From: an uncultured Clostridia bacterium
GTDB taxonomy: Bacteria > Bacillota > Clostridia > TANB77 > CAG-508
Assembly: GCA_948678575.1 (NCBI GenBank)
Contig: CAPPGO010000008.1
Span: 1-64,000 of the forward strand
Direction of reading: 5' to 3'
DNA length: 64,000 nt
Part shown: one piece after another, positions 44,320-54,529 of the stretch
How positions within the stretch are numbered: the stretch's first letter is position 1
How the letters are laid out: every line of letters starts with the position of its first letter
Translations under genes and position numbers: made by a program
Notes under the pieces: generated by a model
Database searches by the model: none
Told to the model about the DNA's origin: nothing
Seen by the model: the letters and a program-made list of their open reading frames with translations, nothing else

Positions 44320-45189
44320 TTATTCAAATTGATTGGCTAACTGATCTATCGTTACACCATTTCCTGTATAATACCAATCTATTTTTATATTATCAAATTC
44401 TTGACTTCTAAAATTGTTTAATTTTTGATAGTCCTCTCTTTCCATTTCAAAAGTTACTGCTTCTAAATTTTCATTTATTCTTTCTATATTAGTACTTTTA
44501 ATTAATGGTTTGATATTTTTTTCTTTTACTATCCAATTAAGAATAATTTGATTTTGAGTTTTATTATACTTCTTTGATAATTCTAATAATTCTAAGTAAT
44601 TTCTTTTAGCTGTTCTATTTCTTCTTAGAGCTTGATATGCAACAAAAGTGATGTCATTTTCTTTGCAATATTCTAAAATACCAATATCTTCATTTATTTT
44701 ACATTCTAAATTATATACACCTTCAAAAAAATCTATTTTCACTGTTTCATTTACTACTTTTATTTGTTCTAAGTTACAATTACTTATTCCTAAATATCTA
44801 GCTTTTCCTATATTTACTAATCTTTGCATTTCTTTGTAGGTATCTATTAATGGTAATTTTGTTGCTTTTGGAGTATGAAGTTGCAAATTGTCTACATATT
44901 TCAAATTCAAAATCTCCAAATATTCATTTAACTGTTTTTCTATATCTTCTATCTTTTCTATTGTTGGTTCTATATTGACATTTATAAATATTTTTTCTCT
45001 ATCCAAACCATCAACAAACGGCTTTAAATTTCTTACAACTGCTCCACCATTATACATCATATACAATGATAAATAGTTTTGTCCTTTTTCATAAGAATAC
45101 ATTAGACTTTTCATATCATTTTCTATATTTTCATAATCTATTTTCCATGTTCCTATTCCAATAGGAAATATTTCGTTTTTATTTAACAT
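44320..45189 (-). CDS. Aldo/keto reductase-like protein
   Basis: A 289-aa (β/α)8 barrel protein. FPIGIGTWKID starts the barrel, then an LQLHTPKA strand and GKARYLGISNCNLEQI give the usual AKR pattern. The catalytic Asp-x-x-x-Tyr region is altered: the segment SLMYSYEKGQNYLSLYM replaces the usual GxxxIDTA-x-xY block. It may therefore bind or reduce a different compound, or be inactive. It is next to an aldehyde dehydrogenase remnant. Confidence 0.78.
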   Translation of the reverse strand: MLNKNEIFPIGIGTWKIDYENIENDMKSLMYSYEKGQNYLSLYMMYNGGAVVRNLKPFVDGLDREKIFINVNIEPTIEKIEDIEKQLNEYLEILNLKYVDNLQLHTPKATKLPLIDTYKEMQRLVNIGKARYLGISNCNLEQIKVVNETVKIDFFEGVYNLECKINEDIGILEYCKENDITFVAYQALRRNRTAKRNYLELLELSKKYNKTQNQIILNWIVKEKNIKPLIKSTNIERINENLEAVTFEMEREDYQKLNNFRSQEFDNIKIDWYYTGNGVTIDQLANQFE

Positions 45190-45292
45190 ATTCTTCCTCC
45201 TTTATTTTCCTCTCCTGTTCCTCCAACCTTAATTTTGCAATCCTATCCCATTCTACTATTGTTTTTTCACCAGCTGAATTTAATAATTCCAT
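45179..45292 (-). CDS. Small charged protein of 37 residues, unknown
   Basis: A short frame starting MELLNSAGEKTIVEWDRIAK and ending in a Glu/Lys-rich helix. It fills the gap between the PP2C-like gene and the aldo/keto reductase gene and overlaps the latter's start by about ten bases. The ribosome site is weak (AAAAGAAA). It could be a real coupled small protein or a remnant. Confidence 0.4.
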   Translation of the reverse strand: MELLNSAGEKTIVEWDRIAKLRLEEQERKIKEEEYVK

Positions 45293-45298
45293 TTTCTT

Positions 45299-46129
45299 TT
45301 ATATTTTAAATCTTATATAAGATCTATCATCATAACTTTCTTGATTTTTATAGAAACCTCTTTCATAAGCAAATTCTTTATAACAAAGAGGATCAACCTC
45401 TTTAATATATTTTAAATTTTCTTCTGCTTCCTTTAAAGTTGCAAATGGCTTCCTATATCCATCTGATACAAAAACAATTTCTTTTATATTACTTGGAACA
45501 TCAATACATTTTATTAATTTCTTATTTGGCTTATTGAATCCATCAATTACTGCATAATCATATTTGCTATTATATATTTTATTCCTTATGTATGGTTGTC
45601 TTTTGGATAGATTCTGTACAAATTTTCTTGCAATATCTTCTTCTAGTAGCTGTTCTTCTGTATATCCTGTTGATAAAAAATATTCTATTGTCATTATTCT
45701 AATTTTTGTATATAATTCATCAACTTCTAATTTGTTTTCAAGTATATTATCACCATATAAAGCCATGCAATCTCCTATTAACCATATTTGATTATGTTTT
45801 TTAGAATAGATTATAACAGAGGCAGATGGTTGATTAGCAGAATCATCTGATATTTTTTCAAAAATATCATGTTTCTTATAAAATTCGAGCACATAATCAT
45901 TTAAAAAATCTATACTTTGATAACAATCAAATTCGTTATCTAATTTTGGTATAGCTTCTAATAAAATATCACATATTATTTTTCCCAATTTTTTATTCTC
46001 ATATTTAAAGTGACTTTGAGAACTAACTCCATCTATTACAGCTATAAAATCATCTGTTACACATATACCATCTTCGCATAATTCTTCATTATTAAATTTG
46101 CCTTTTAAAAATTTTTCTATAACTTTCAT
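45299..46129 (-). CDS. PP2C-like serine/threonine phosphatase family protein
   Basis: A 276-aa protein resembling PP2C/SpoIIE phosphatases. The metal-site strands are CEDGICVTDDFIAVIDGVSSQ near residue 20, IWLIGDCMALYGD in the middle, and EIVFVSDGYRKPF near 220. Asp residues fall where metal ligands are expected. I cannot identify a partner kinase. Confidence 0.75.
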   Translation of the reverse strand: MKVIEKFLKGKFNNEELCEDGICVTDDFIAVIDGVSSQSHFKYENKKLGKIICDILLEAIPKLDNEFDCYQSIDFLNDYVLEFYKKHDIFEKISDDSANQPSASVIIYSKKHNQIWLIGDCMALYGDNILENKLEVDELYTKIRIMTIEYFLSTGYTEEQLLEEDIARKFVQNLSKRQPYIRNKIYNSKYDYAVIDGFNKPNKKLIKCIDVPSNIKEIVFVSDGYRKPFATLKEAEENLKYIKEVDPLCYKEFAYERGFYKNQESYDDRSYIRFKI

Positions 46130-46316
46130 ATACTATCTCCTTTATAAAAAACGAATTATCCACAACAAATAGTCTGATTTACTTTTAATAATTAAACAGT
46201 TTAAATTTTTTCTCTGCTAAAACAATATCATAAAATTCAATATTTTACAATAAATTAAACTTACAACTAAATTCAAAAGAACTATTAATTTTTTATAAAT
46301 CTTTAAAAGTAAAAAA

Positions 46317-46355
46317 ATAGACATCAGTATATATATACTGACATCTATTATTGTC
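46317..46355. terminator. Terminator downstream of the SDR pseudogene
   Basis: AGACATCAGTATAT and ATATACTGACATCT form a long stem with two mismatches, flanked by A/T runs. The gap 46130-46417 otherwise shows no gene; only an AT-rich upstream region of the PP2C-like gene is seen. Confidence 0.7.
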
Positions 46356-46417
46356 TATATAATTTTTCATTCTCACTTTATACCTTCTTTTCTTCTATTA
46401 GCACACTTAAAAACTAT

Positions 46418-47180
46418 CTATATACTTTTACCATCATCTACAAGATATATTGAACCTGTCGTCCATAATGATTTGTCTGATAATAAAAACTCTATTGTTG
46501 ATGCTATATCTTTTTTGGCATCTCCTATTCTTCCTAATGGATACAACTTCTTTTTATCTTCTGACCATTTATCATATCCTTTTTGAGTATAATCACCACT
46601 TGCTATATAAATATTAGTATATACTGCTGCTGAATTTACACTATTAACTCTTATGTTATATTTGCCAAGTTCTTGTCCCATATATTTTGTGAGCATATCT
46701 ACTCCGGCTTTACTTGCACAATAAGCAATTGAACCTCCTGCTCTTTCTGATATGACATAGATGAAATATTTACTATTGATGGATTGATTCCTTTTTTAAT
46801 AATGGTAACAAGGTTTTTGTTAGTAAAAATATTCCAGTTAAATTTATATTGATGGAATTATTCCATTCTTCTAGTGATTGTTCTTCAATTCCACCCAGCT
46901 TTATAATTCCTGCTGAATTTACTAACCCATCTAATCTATTATATTTTTTCTCAATTTCTTCATATATTTTTTTGCAATCTTGCTCTTTACTAATATCTCC
47001 TTGTAAAAAAGTCACTCTGTTAGCATTAGTACATAACTTTTTTTGAGCAATAGATAAATTTTTATCTCCCCTTGAAAGAGAAATAATCTCATAGTTATCT
47101 TGTTCTAATAAATATTCTATTGTTCCTAGACCAATACCACTTGTTCCTCCTATTACTAAAACAATTTTCTTTTCTCCCAT
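46418..47180 (-). pseudogene. Short-chain dehydrogenase pseudogene
   Basis: An SDR with VIGGTSGIGLGTIEYL at the start and YNIRVNSVNSAAVY plus a normal ending WTTGSIYLVDDG. Two single-base losses break it: one at an A6 run after TLLPLL (frame then continues as GINPSIVNISSMS), and one before SERAGGSIAYCASKAG, the active-site region. Neither is at a CGG codon. Two separate lesions suggest true decay. The first site, A AAA AAG, could slip -1, but the second has no such signal. Confidence 0.8.
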
Positions 47181-47202
47181 CTCTCTTTATTACCTCCAAA
47201 TG

Positions 47203-47568
47203 TTACCTTGTAAATCTCCATTGTTTAAAATATGTACATTTTCCATCATCATTTATTGATATTTGAAAAATTCCATCTATTTCTTGTTTAGTACTTGTTT
47301 TTGTCATTGTTCTAGTCATTTGCCAATTTATTATACAAATATCTTCATTAAATGCTACTATATTAAATTTATAATTTATATCTTTTTGATTATCTGCAAC
47401 TACATTCCATAAATTAGTTACTTCTTCAAAATTTACACATGGCTTATCTATTGGATTTTCATAATATTCAACATTCTTATCCAATGTTTCTAATGTTCTT
47501 TTCCAATCTAGCTCTTTCCATGATTCCATAAATTCTTTTGTCCATTTTTCATATCTTTCTTTTAACAT
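47203..47568 (-). CDS. SnoaL/NTF2-like small protein
   Basis: A 121-aa protein with the helix-rich start and β-sheet pattern of the NTF2-like (SnoaL) group: YEKWTKEFMESWKELDW, DKNVEYYENPIDKPC, and a final FQISINDDGKCTYFKQWRF. Such proteins are isomerases, binding proteins or enzymes of unknown type. It is paired with an SDR pseudogene, possibly a former small operon. Confidence 0.7.
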   Translation of the reverse strand: MLKERYEKWTKEFMESWKELDWKRTLETLDKNVEYYENPIDKPCVNFEEVTNLWNVVADNQKDINYKFNIVAFNEDICIINWQMTRTMTKTSTKQEIDGIFQISINDDGKCTYFKQWRFTR

Positions 47569-47636
47569 ATTCTTCCTCCTCTTATAAATTATTTATATCA
47601 CATTTGTATCAAAAATACTACTATTTAAAATTCATA

Positions 47637-49013
47637 TTATACCTGAATATCCAAAGTTTCTTTTAAATTTAACACCGAAACACATTCAACATGGCTTGTG
47701 AATGCAAACATATCGCAAATAGCTAATTTCTTTAACTCATATTTTTCTTCCAAAATTTTTAAATCTCGTGCCAAAGTTGCTGGATTGCAACTTACATATA
47801 CAATTTTATTTGGCATTACTTGTAACAAAGTATCTAATGCAATTTTATCGCAACCTTTTCTTGGTGGGTCAATAAAAACAACATCAGCTGATAATTTTCT
47901 CTGTTTTATTAATTCTGGCAAAACTTTTTCTACATCACCAGCAAAAAATTCACTATTTTCAATTTCATTAATTTTTGCATTCTCCTTAGCATCTTCTATT
48001 GCTTCTGGTATAGTTTCAATTCCATATATTTTTTTCACATTATCTGATGCAAAAATTCCTATTGTCCCTATTCCACAATATAAATCAAATACTGTTTCTT
48101 CCCCAGTTAAATCAGCATATTCTACTGCTTTTAAATATAATTTTTCTGTTTGAATAGGATTTACTTGATAAAAAGAAAGTGGTGATATTTTAAATTTCTT
48201 ATTTCCTAAAATATCATATATATATCCATCACCATAAATAATTTCTGTTTTATTTCCCAAAATTACATTTGTATTTTTATTATTAATATTTTTTGCAATT
48301 GTTTTAATTTCCGGATATTTTGATATTAAATATTCTACAAGTTCTTTTTCATTTTTTATTTTCTCTGTATTTGTAACAAGAGTTATCATTATTTCATTAG
48401 TCTTTTTGCCAATTCTTATAATTATATGTCTTATGCTGCCTGATAAACTTTTTTCGTTATAAACTTCTATTTTATTTTCTACTATAAAATCATGTATTGA
48501 ATTAGCTATTTCCTGTGATAACTTATCTTGGATTTTACATTCTTTTGTATTTATTATATTGTGACTTCTAGAAGCATATACTCCCATAACTGTCTTTCCG
48601 TCACTATTTACTCCTATTGGATATTGCAATTTGTTACGATAATTAAAAGGATTTTCCATTTTTATAACTTCGTCAACTGCAATTTTCCTACCTAATACTT
48701 TACTTATAGTATTTTCTACGGCTACTTTCTTCATTTTCATTGTAAAATCGTAATCTATATGTCTCAAACTGCATCCACCACACATTTTTGCGGTTTCACA
48801 ATCTTCCTCTTTTCTATGTTCAGATTTTTTAATAACTTCCATAGTCTTTCCAAAAGCATGTGAAGAAAGCACTTTCAAAATTTTCACTCTTATTTTTTCA
48901 CCCTTTATTGCATTAGGTATAAAAATTGGCATATCATCAAGCTTTGCTATTCCTTCTCCTTGAAATCCACTATCTATTATATCTACAATATATTCCTCAT
49001 TTTTCTTTAACAT
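47637..49013 (-). CDS. 23S rRNA (uracil-5-)-methyltransferase (RlmD/RumA family)
   Basis: A 458-aa SAM-dependent m5U methyltransferase. It has an N-terminal TRAM domain (residues 1-60), a four-Cys Fe-S motif (C at ETAKMCGGCSLRH and the later CKIQ), and the SAM motif FDLYCGIGTIGIFA near residue 315. The catalytic loop is VYVSCNPATLARDL near 405, with Cys as nucleophile. The exact U target (U747, U1939 or tRNA) cannot be assigned. Confidence 0.93.
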   Translation of the reverse strand: MLKKNEEYIVDIIDSGFQGEGIAKLDDMPIFIPNAIKGEKIRVKILKVLSSHAFGKTMEVIKKSEHRKEEDCETAKMCGGCSLRHIDYDFTMKMKKVAVENTISKVLGRKIAVDEVIKMENPFNYRNKLQYPIGVNSDGKTVMGVYASRSHNIINTKECKIQDKLSQEIANSIHDFIVENKIEVYNEKSLSGSIRHIIIRIGKKTNEIMITLVTNTEKIKNEKELVEYLISKYPEIKTIAKNINNKNTNVILGNKTEIIYGDGYIYDILGNKKFKISPLSFYQVNPIQTEKLYLKAVEYADLTGEETVFDLYCGIGTIGIFASDNVKKIYGIETIPEAIEDAKENAKINEIENSEFFAGDVEKVLPELIKQRKLSADVVFIDPPRKGCDKIALDTLLQVMPNKIVYVSCNPATLARDLKILEEKYELKKLAICDMFAFTSHVECVSVLNLKETLDIQV

Positions 49014-49056
49014 ATTTTATTTTTCTCCTATTTTACTGAAAACATTGCATATATTA

Positions 49057-51015
49057 TTAGTTTTCTTCTACAAGTTCAAAAGCAATTTTTCTAATTAATT
49101 TATTAGCTTCAATAACTTTAATTTTTACTTTATCACCTATTTTAAATACTCTATTACTTTTTTCTCCAACCAAAGTTTTTCTATTTTCATCATAAATATA
49201 ATATTCATTAGCTCCCATACTTTCAAATCTTATTAAGCCTTCAACTGTACTTTCAAGCTCAACAAACATTCCAAAACTTGTTATAGAAGATATAATGCCA
49301 TCAAATTCTTCACCAATTTTATCTTCCATAAATTCAGCCTTTTTAATATCCTCTGCTTCTCTTTCAGCCTTAGTTGCAACTTTTTCACAATCGGATGAAC
49401 TTTCTGCATATTTTATAGCTTTACCTTCCAATTCTTGAATGTGCTCCTCATTCAAATGATAGCCGTTTTTAATATATTCTGAAATAATTCTATGAATAAA
49501 TAAATCTGGATATCTTCTAATTGGAGAAGTAAAGTGGCAATAATATTTACTTGCAATTCCAAAATGTCCTTTATTTTCAGCCTCATATCTAGCAATTTTT
49601 AAAGCTCTTAGTATTAATGTAGAAATAACTTTTTCATATTCTGTGTCTTTAATTTTCTCCAAAACTTCCGCAAAGGCTTTTGGTCTAACATTATCCTTAC
49701 TTGCTTTTATTTTATAACCAATGTTAAATAAAAACTTATTAGCTTCGTTTATTTTTTCTAATTCTGGTTCTTCATGCACTCTATATATAAAAGGTGCTTC
49801 TAACCAATAAAATTTTTCTGCCACTGTTTCATTTGCCGTAAGCATAAATTGTTCAATTATTTCATTTGCAAAATTCAATTCATATTTCTTTACTTCAATA
49901 GCTTTACCATTGTCATCTAAAACAATTTTACTTTCTGGAATATCCAAGTTCAAATATCCCTGTTTTAGTCTTCTATCTTTTAAAATATGAGCTAATTCTT
50001 CCATATCTTTAAAACAAGATATATATTTTTCATATTTCTTAACTATTTCTTCATCAGAATTTGTAATTATTTTATAAACATCCGTATAACTCATTCTTTC
50101 TGTTACTCTAATAACTGATTTACAAACATCAGAAGATATAACATTTCCACTACTATCAATTTTCATTATACAAGACAATGCAAATCTATCTTCACCAGCA
50201 TTTAAACTACAAATTCCATTAGATAATTCAAATGGTAACATTGGTACTACTCTATCAAACATATATACACTAGTGCCTCTTTTTATTGCCTCTTTATCTA
50301 AAATAGAATCTTCTTTAACATAGTAACTTACATCTGCAATGTGAACTTCTAACAAATATGTTCCATCTTCATTTTTTTGCACAAAAACAGCATCATCTAA
50401 GTCCTTAGCATCCTCTCCGTCAATAGTAAAAATTGGATGAATGTCTCTAAAATCTTTTCTATTTTTTATATCTTTTTTGTCTATCTCTTGTGGAATTCCC
50501 ATTGCCTCTAATGTAACTGGTAATGGAAATTCATTTGGCAAATCAAATTCTTTTATTACACTTAGCATGTCCACTCCTGCCAAGTCTATATTACCTAAAA
50601 CTTCAACAATTTCTCCTTCTGCATTCTTACCCTTCTCTGGATATTTGATAATTTTAGCTACTACTTTATCATTGTTTCTCGCATTCAAACATTTATTTTT
50701 TGAAATAAATATATCTGTATCAAACTTTTTATCATCTGGAACTACAAATCCAAAATTTCTACTTTTTTGAAATATTCCAACAATTGTGTCTTTATCTCTT
50801 TTTAATACTTTTACTATTTTACCTTCTGCTCTTCTTTCATTTGTTTTAGGTTTAAAAATGTTTATTAACACTGTATCACCATTCAAAGCACCATTAACAC
50901 TTTTAGAAGGTATAAATACATCTTCCATGTCTTCTACTTCAAATTCCACAAAGCCATATCCTTTTTCATTTGCACGAAAAATTCCTTCATATTTTCTTTT
51001 TTTCTTATTTCCCAT
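49057..51015 (-). CDS. rnr: Ribonuclease R
   Basis: RNase R (652 aa) is a processive 3'-5' exoribonuclease for structured RNA and tmRNA-linked decay. I use the ATG at 51015, with AAGGA seven bases ahead, instead of the TTG two codons upstream. Two cold-shock domains precede the catalytic RNB domain with DGEDAKDLDDAVFV near residue 205, which holds the metal Asp residues. The S1 domain is at the end (GIISSITSFGMFVELES). It follows secG closely, the usual secG-rnr order of Firmicutes. Confidence 0.95.
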   Translation of the reverse strand: MGNKKKRKYEGIFRANEKGYGFVEFEVEDMEDVFIPSKSVNGALNGDTVLINIFKPKTNERRAEGKIVKVLKRDKDTIVGIFQKSRNFGFVVPDDKKFDTDIFISKNKCLNARNNDKVVAKIIKYPEKGKNAEGEIVEVLGNIDLAGVDMLSVIKEFDLPNEFPLPVTLEAMGIPQEIDKKDIKNRKDFRDIHPIFTIDGEDAKDLDDAVFVQKNEDGTYLLEVHIADVSYYVKEDSILDKEAIKRGTSVYMFDRVVPMLPFELSNGICSLNAGEDRFALSCIMKIDSSGNVISSDVCKSVIRVTERMSYTDVYKIITNSDEEIVKKYEKYISCFKDMEELAHILKDRRLKQGYLNLDIPESKIVLDDNGKAIEVKKYELNFANEIIEQFMLTANETVAEKFYWLEAPFIYRVHEEPELEKINEANKFLFNIGYKIKASKDNVRPKAFAEVLEKIKDTEYEKVISTLILRALKIARYEAENKGHFGIASKYYCHFTSPIRRYPDLFIHRIISEYIKNGYHLNEEHIQELEGKAIKYAESSSDCEKVATKAEREAEDIKKAEFMEDKIGEEFDGIISSITSFGMFVELESTVEGLIRFESMGANEYYIYDENRKTLVGEKSNRVFKIGDKVKIKVIEANKLIRKIAFELVEEN

Positions 51016-51077
51016 AACCAATTCCTTTTTTCAAAATTAAAAGGGCTAGCTAATTGCCGCCCCTAATATTTCTCTAC

Positions 51078-51326
51078 TTAAACAACATAAATAATTCCCA
51101 AAGCTATATTTAATACTGCAAATGCTATTGCTAATATTATTGTTGCTTTTTTCATTTTTCCTTCTTTTGTCTTACCTTTATTTTTTTCATAGAAGTTACT
51201 TGCTGATGCTCCCATAACTGTTCCAGATGCTCCACTATCTTCCTTTGATTGTTTAGTTATTAAAAATATTAATGCAACACAAATTACTAAATATATTCCA
51301 ATTATTATATTCTTTACTATTTCCAT
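51078..51326 (-). CDS. secG: Preprotein translocase subunit SecG
   Basis: SecG (82 aa) is a small part of the SecYEG channel. It has two transmembrane helices (about residues 5-22 and 62-80) joined by a loop with the pattern SGASGTVMGAS. Its position directly before rnr supports the call. The C-terminal helix is preceded by a basic stretch. Confidence 0.87.
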   Translation of the reverse strand: MEIVKNIIIGIYLVICVALIFLITKQSKEDSGASGTVMGASASNFYEKNKGKTKEGKMKKATIILAIAFAVLNIALGIIYVV

Positions 51327-51411
51327 TTAAAATTCCTCCAAGACTAATTTTGTCAGCTATTATAGTTTAACATAAGAAAACAGAAAAATCAATATCTTTC
51401 CACAAATATTT

Positions 51412-51570
51412 TTAAATTAACATATTTACATTATCAACAATCTTTACACCAGAATTTGAATTTTTTTGTTCTTCATCTATTGCATCTGCTTTATTAAGCA
51501 TAAAATTACTTATAGTTGCTAAAATTATTGCTACTGTAAAAATAACAAAAATCTTTTTTAGTCCGCTCAT
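51412..51570 (-). CDS. Small membrane-anchored protein (52 aa)
   Basis: A short frame with a strong AGGAGAGG site eight bases before ATG. The start MSGLKKIFVIFTVAIILATI is a signal anchor or leader; the rest is Asn/Asp-rich and ends VDNVNMLI. No family recognised. It may be a secreted peptide or a small membrane protein. It stands between ileS and secG. Confidence 0.6.
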   Translation of the reverse strand: MSGLKKIFVIFTVAIILATISNFMLNKADAIDEEQKNSNSGVKIVDNVNMLI

Positions 51571-51657
51571 ATATACCTCTCCTATCATATATATATAAAT
51601 TAATTGTATAATTAAAAATTTACAAATACAATAAAATTTGAGTTACATTTATATTAC

Positions 51658-51684
51658 AAAAGTCTAACACTAGGTTAGACTTTT
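51658..51684. terminator. Terminator after ileS
   Basis: AAAAGTCTAAC and GTTAGACTTTT pair around a short loop, with T residues following on the minus strand. Confidence 0.8.
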
Positions 51685-51723
51685 AATATTATTAGATTTA
51701 CAAATCAATTTGTTATTGTTTTA

Positions 51724-54501
51724 TTATTTTAGGTTTTCACTACATCTATGGCAAATACCTGGATGGTCTTTATTTTCTCCTACTGTTTCTGAATACATCC
51801 AACATCTTTCACATTTTTCTCCCGAAGCTTTTTCAACTCTAACACCAAGACCAACTTCTTTATCTTCATTGCGTCTATTATCTCTAATTTCTACCTTAGA
51901 TACAATAAATATTTCTGCTAAAATATTTTCATTTTCTTTTAATAGTTCATATTCTTCACCTTCTGCAAATAATATTACTTTTGCTTCTAATGAAAGGCCT
52001 ATTTCTTTGTTGGCTCTTGCTTCTTCTAATTTTTTAGCAACTGCATCTTTTACTTTTATCAATCTAGACCATTTTAGTGCAATAGCTTCGTTTTCATACT
52101 TACTATTTACCTTTGGATAATATCCTAACATAACACTTTCTGTATTTTCATCTTTTTTATGTGGCATATAACTCCAAATTTCTTCTGCTGTAAAACAAGC
52201 CATTGGAGCTAATATTCTTACTAATGCAGATAAAATTTCATACATTGTTGTTTGTGCAGCTCTTCTTTCTACTGAATTTGATTTAGTAGTATAAAGTCTA
52301 TCTTTTATAATATCTAAATAGAAAGCACTCATGTCTACTACGCAGAATTGATTTATTGCTTGATATGCATTATGGAAATCATAGTTATCATAAGCATCTG
52401 TGCAATCTTTAATCAGTTTATTAAGTTTTGTTAATGCCCATTTATCAATTTCTTGTAAATCTTCGTATGCAACTGGATTTTCAACATCAAAATCACTAAT
52501 GTTTCCTAAAATATATCTAGCTGTGTTTCTAATCTTTCTATAAACTTCTGTAACTTGTTTTATAATGTTTTTAGAACCACTAATGTCTGATTTATAATCT
52601 GATGATAAAACCCAAAGTCTCAAAACATCTGCTCCTGATTCTTTTATAACATCTTGTGGAGCAATTCCGTTTCCTAATGATTTAGACATTTTTCTGCCTT
52701 GTTCATCAACAGTATATCCATGTGTTATAACTTCTTTATATGGTGCTACACCTTTTGTTGCAACAGATGTTAAAATTGATGATTGGAACCAACCTCTATA
52801 TTGATCACTTCCCTCTAAATATAAGTTTGCTGGTGGAAGTCCTCGTTCTGCTAAAACAGATTCATGTGTAGAACCAGAATCAAACCAAACATCCATAATA
52901 TCTGTTTCTTTTTTGAATTCTGTACATCCACATTTAGAACATTTTGCTCCTTCTGGCATAAGTTCTTTTTCAGATAATTCAAACCAAGCATTTGAACCTT
53001 TTTCTTTAAATATTTTTTGAACCTTCTCTAAACTTTCATCAGTAACATATTCTTTTTCGCAATCTTTACAATAGAAAACAGGAATTGGAACGCCCCAAGT
53101 TCTTTGACGAGAAATACACCAATCGTTTCTATCTTCAACCATTTTTGTAATTCTCTCTTCACCCCAAGATGGATACCACTTAACTGTTTTTATTGCTTCT
53201 AATGTTTCTTTTCTAAATCCATCAACAGAAGCAAACCATTGATTTGTTGCTCTGAATATAACTGGATTTTTACATCTCCAACAATGTGGATATGAGTGAT
53301 TTACCTTCTCAGAAACAAGTAATAGTCCATTTTCATCTAACCATTTTATAATTTCTTTATCTGATTTTGCATAATACATATCTTTGAAAGGTCCAGCTTC
53401 TTCTCCTCTTTGTACACCTTTACTGTCTACTGTAACTACTATTTCAAGATTATTTTTCAAACCACATAAATAGTCTTCTTTACCATAACCAGGAGCAGTA
53501 TGTACAGCACCTGTACCAGTTTCTAGTTCAACTAAAATTGTATCATCACTACCAAGAACTATTCTTGAATCTCTATCAAAAAATGGGTGTTTACAAATTA
53601 CTCCTTCTAATTCTTTTCCTTCAAATTCTTTTACAATTTTATATTCTTCAATTTCAGCTTTTTCCATTACTTTTGAAACTAAATCTGTTGCCATTATTAG
53701 TTTTTCTTTTCCAATATCAACAATTGCATATTTAAAATCAGCACCAATTGTAATTCCCATGTTACCTGGTAAAGTCCAAGGTGTTGTTGTCCAAATTACA
53801 ACAAAAGTACCTTTTACATCAAATAAGCCTTTACTGTCTCTTACTGGGAATTTAACATAAGCTGTATTTGAATTTACATCTTTATATTCAATTTCAGCTT
53901 CAGCCAAAGCTGTTTCGCAATCTGTACACCAATAAACTGGTTTTAATCCTTTATAAATAAAACCTTTTTGATACATTTTAGAGAAAACACCAATTTGTTT
54001 TGCTTCCATTTGAGGTTGATAAGTAATATATGGATTTTCCCAATCAGCAAGTACTCCTAATCTTTTAAATCCTTCTGTTTGTATATCTTTATACTCAGCT
54101 GTAAATTTTTTACATGTATCTCTAAATGTATTTACTGGTATTTCATTCCTATTTAAACCTAATTTTTCAATTGCTTTTTTCTCTGTTGGCATACCATGTG
54201 TATCATAACCAGGAATATATGGAGTATAATATCCTTTTAAATTTTTATATCTAACTATTGTATCTTTTAAAATTTTGTTTAATGCGTGTCCTAAATGAAT
54301 TTCACCGTTAGCATAAGGTGGTCCATCATGTAAAACGAATGGCTCTTTTCCTTCATTTTTCTTCAACATTTTTTCGTATATTCCCTTATCAAAAACTCTT
54401 TCTTTGATTTTAGGCTCATTTTCTGGTAAATTTGCTCTCATTGGGAAATCTGTCTTTGGCAAATTTAATGTTTGACTGTAATCTTTCTTTTCTTCGTTCA
54501 T
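51724..54501 (-). CDS. ileS: Isoleucyl-tRNA synthetase
   Basis: IleS (925 aa, full length) charges tRNA-Ile and edits valine. The class I motif is DGPPYANGEIHLGHALNK near residue 58 and the KMSKS loop GRKMSKSLGN near 600. The editing domain (about 200-390) contains the TTPWTLPGNMG block. The C-terminal Cys motif (CERCW...CHRC) binds zinc, as in bacterial type I IleRS. A T-box leader controls it. Confidence 0.97.
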   Translation of the reverse strand: MNEEKKDYSQTLNLPKTDFPMRANLPENEPKIKERVFDKGIYEKMLKKNEGKEPFVLHDGPPYANGEIHLGHALNKILKDTIVRYKNLKGYYTPYIPGYDTHGMPTEKKAIEKLGLNRNEIPVNTFRDTCKKFTAEYKDIQTEGFKRLGVLADWENPYITYQPQMEAKQIGVFSKMYQKGFIYKGLKPVYWCTDCETALAEAEIEYKDVNSNTAYVKFPVRDSKGLFDVKGTFVVIWTTTPWTLPGNMGITIGADFKYAIVDIGKEKLIMATDLVSKVMEKAEIEEYKIVKEFEGKELEGVICKHPFFDRDSRIVLGSDDTILVELETGTGAVHTAPGYGKEDYLCGLKNNLEIVVTVDSKGVQRGEEAGPFKDMYYAKSDKEIIKWLDENGLLLVSEKVNHSYPHCWRCKNPVIFRATNQWFASVDGFRKETLEAIKTVKWYPSWGEERITKMVEDRNDWCISRQRTWGVPIPVFYCKDCEKEYVTDESLEKVQKIFKEKGSNAWFELSEKELMPEGAKCSKCGCTEFKKETDIMDVWFDSGSTHESVLAERGLPPANLYLEGSDQYRGWFQSSILTSVATKGVAPYKEVITHGYTVDEQGRKMSKSLGNGIAPQDVIKESGADVLRLWVLSSDYKSDISGSKNIIKQVTEVYRKIRNTARYILGNISDFDVENPVAYEDLQEIDKWALTKLNKLIKDCTDAYDNYDFHNAYQAINQFCVVDMSAFYLDIIKDRLYTTKSNSVERRAAQTTMYEILSALVRILAPMACFTAEEIWSYMPHKKDENTESVMLGYYPKVNSKYENEAIALKWSRLIKVKDAVAKKLEEARANKEIGLSLEAKVILFAEGEEYELLKENENILAEIFIVSKVEIRDNRRNEDKEVGLGVRVEKASGEKCERCWMYSETVGENKDHPGICHRCSENLK

Positions 54502-54529
54502 AATTTTGTCTCCTTTTCTTTATATTTAA

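Noticed and set aside
46773..46810. A AAA AAG in the second SDR as a programmed -1 site
   Set aside because: A second base loss without any signal lies about 50 nt further on, so the gene is most simply a pseudogene.
51710..52120. Long plus-strand frame opposite the ileS 3' end
   Set aside because: Antisense shadow of ileS without ribosome site or recognisable protein; the same applies to the other plus-strand frames except 59540-59656.
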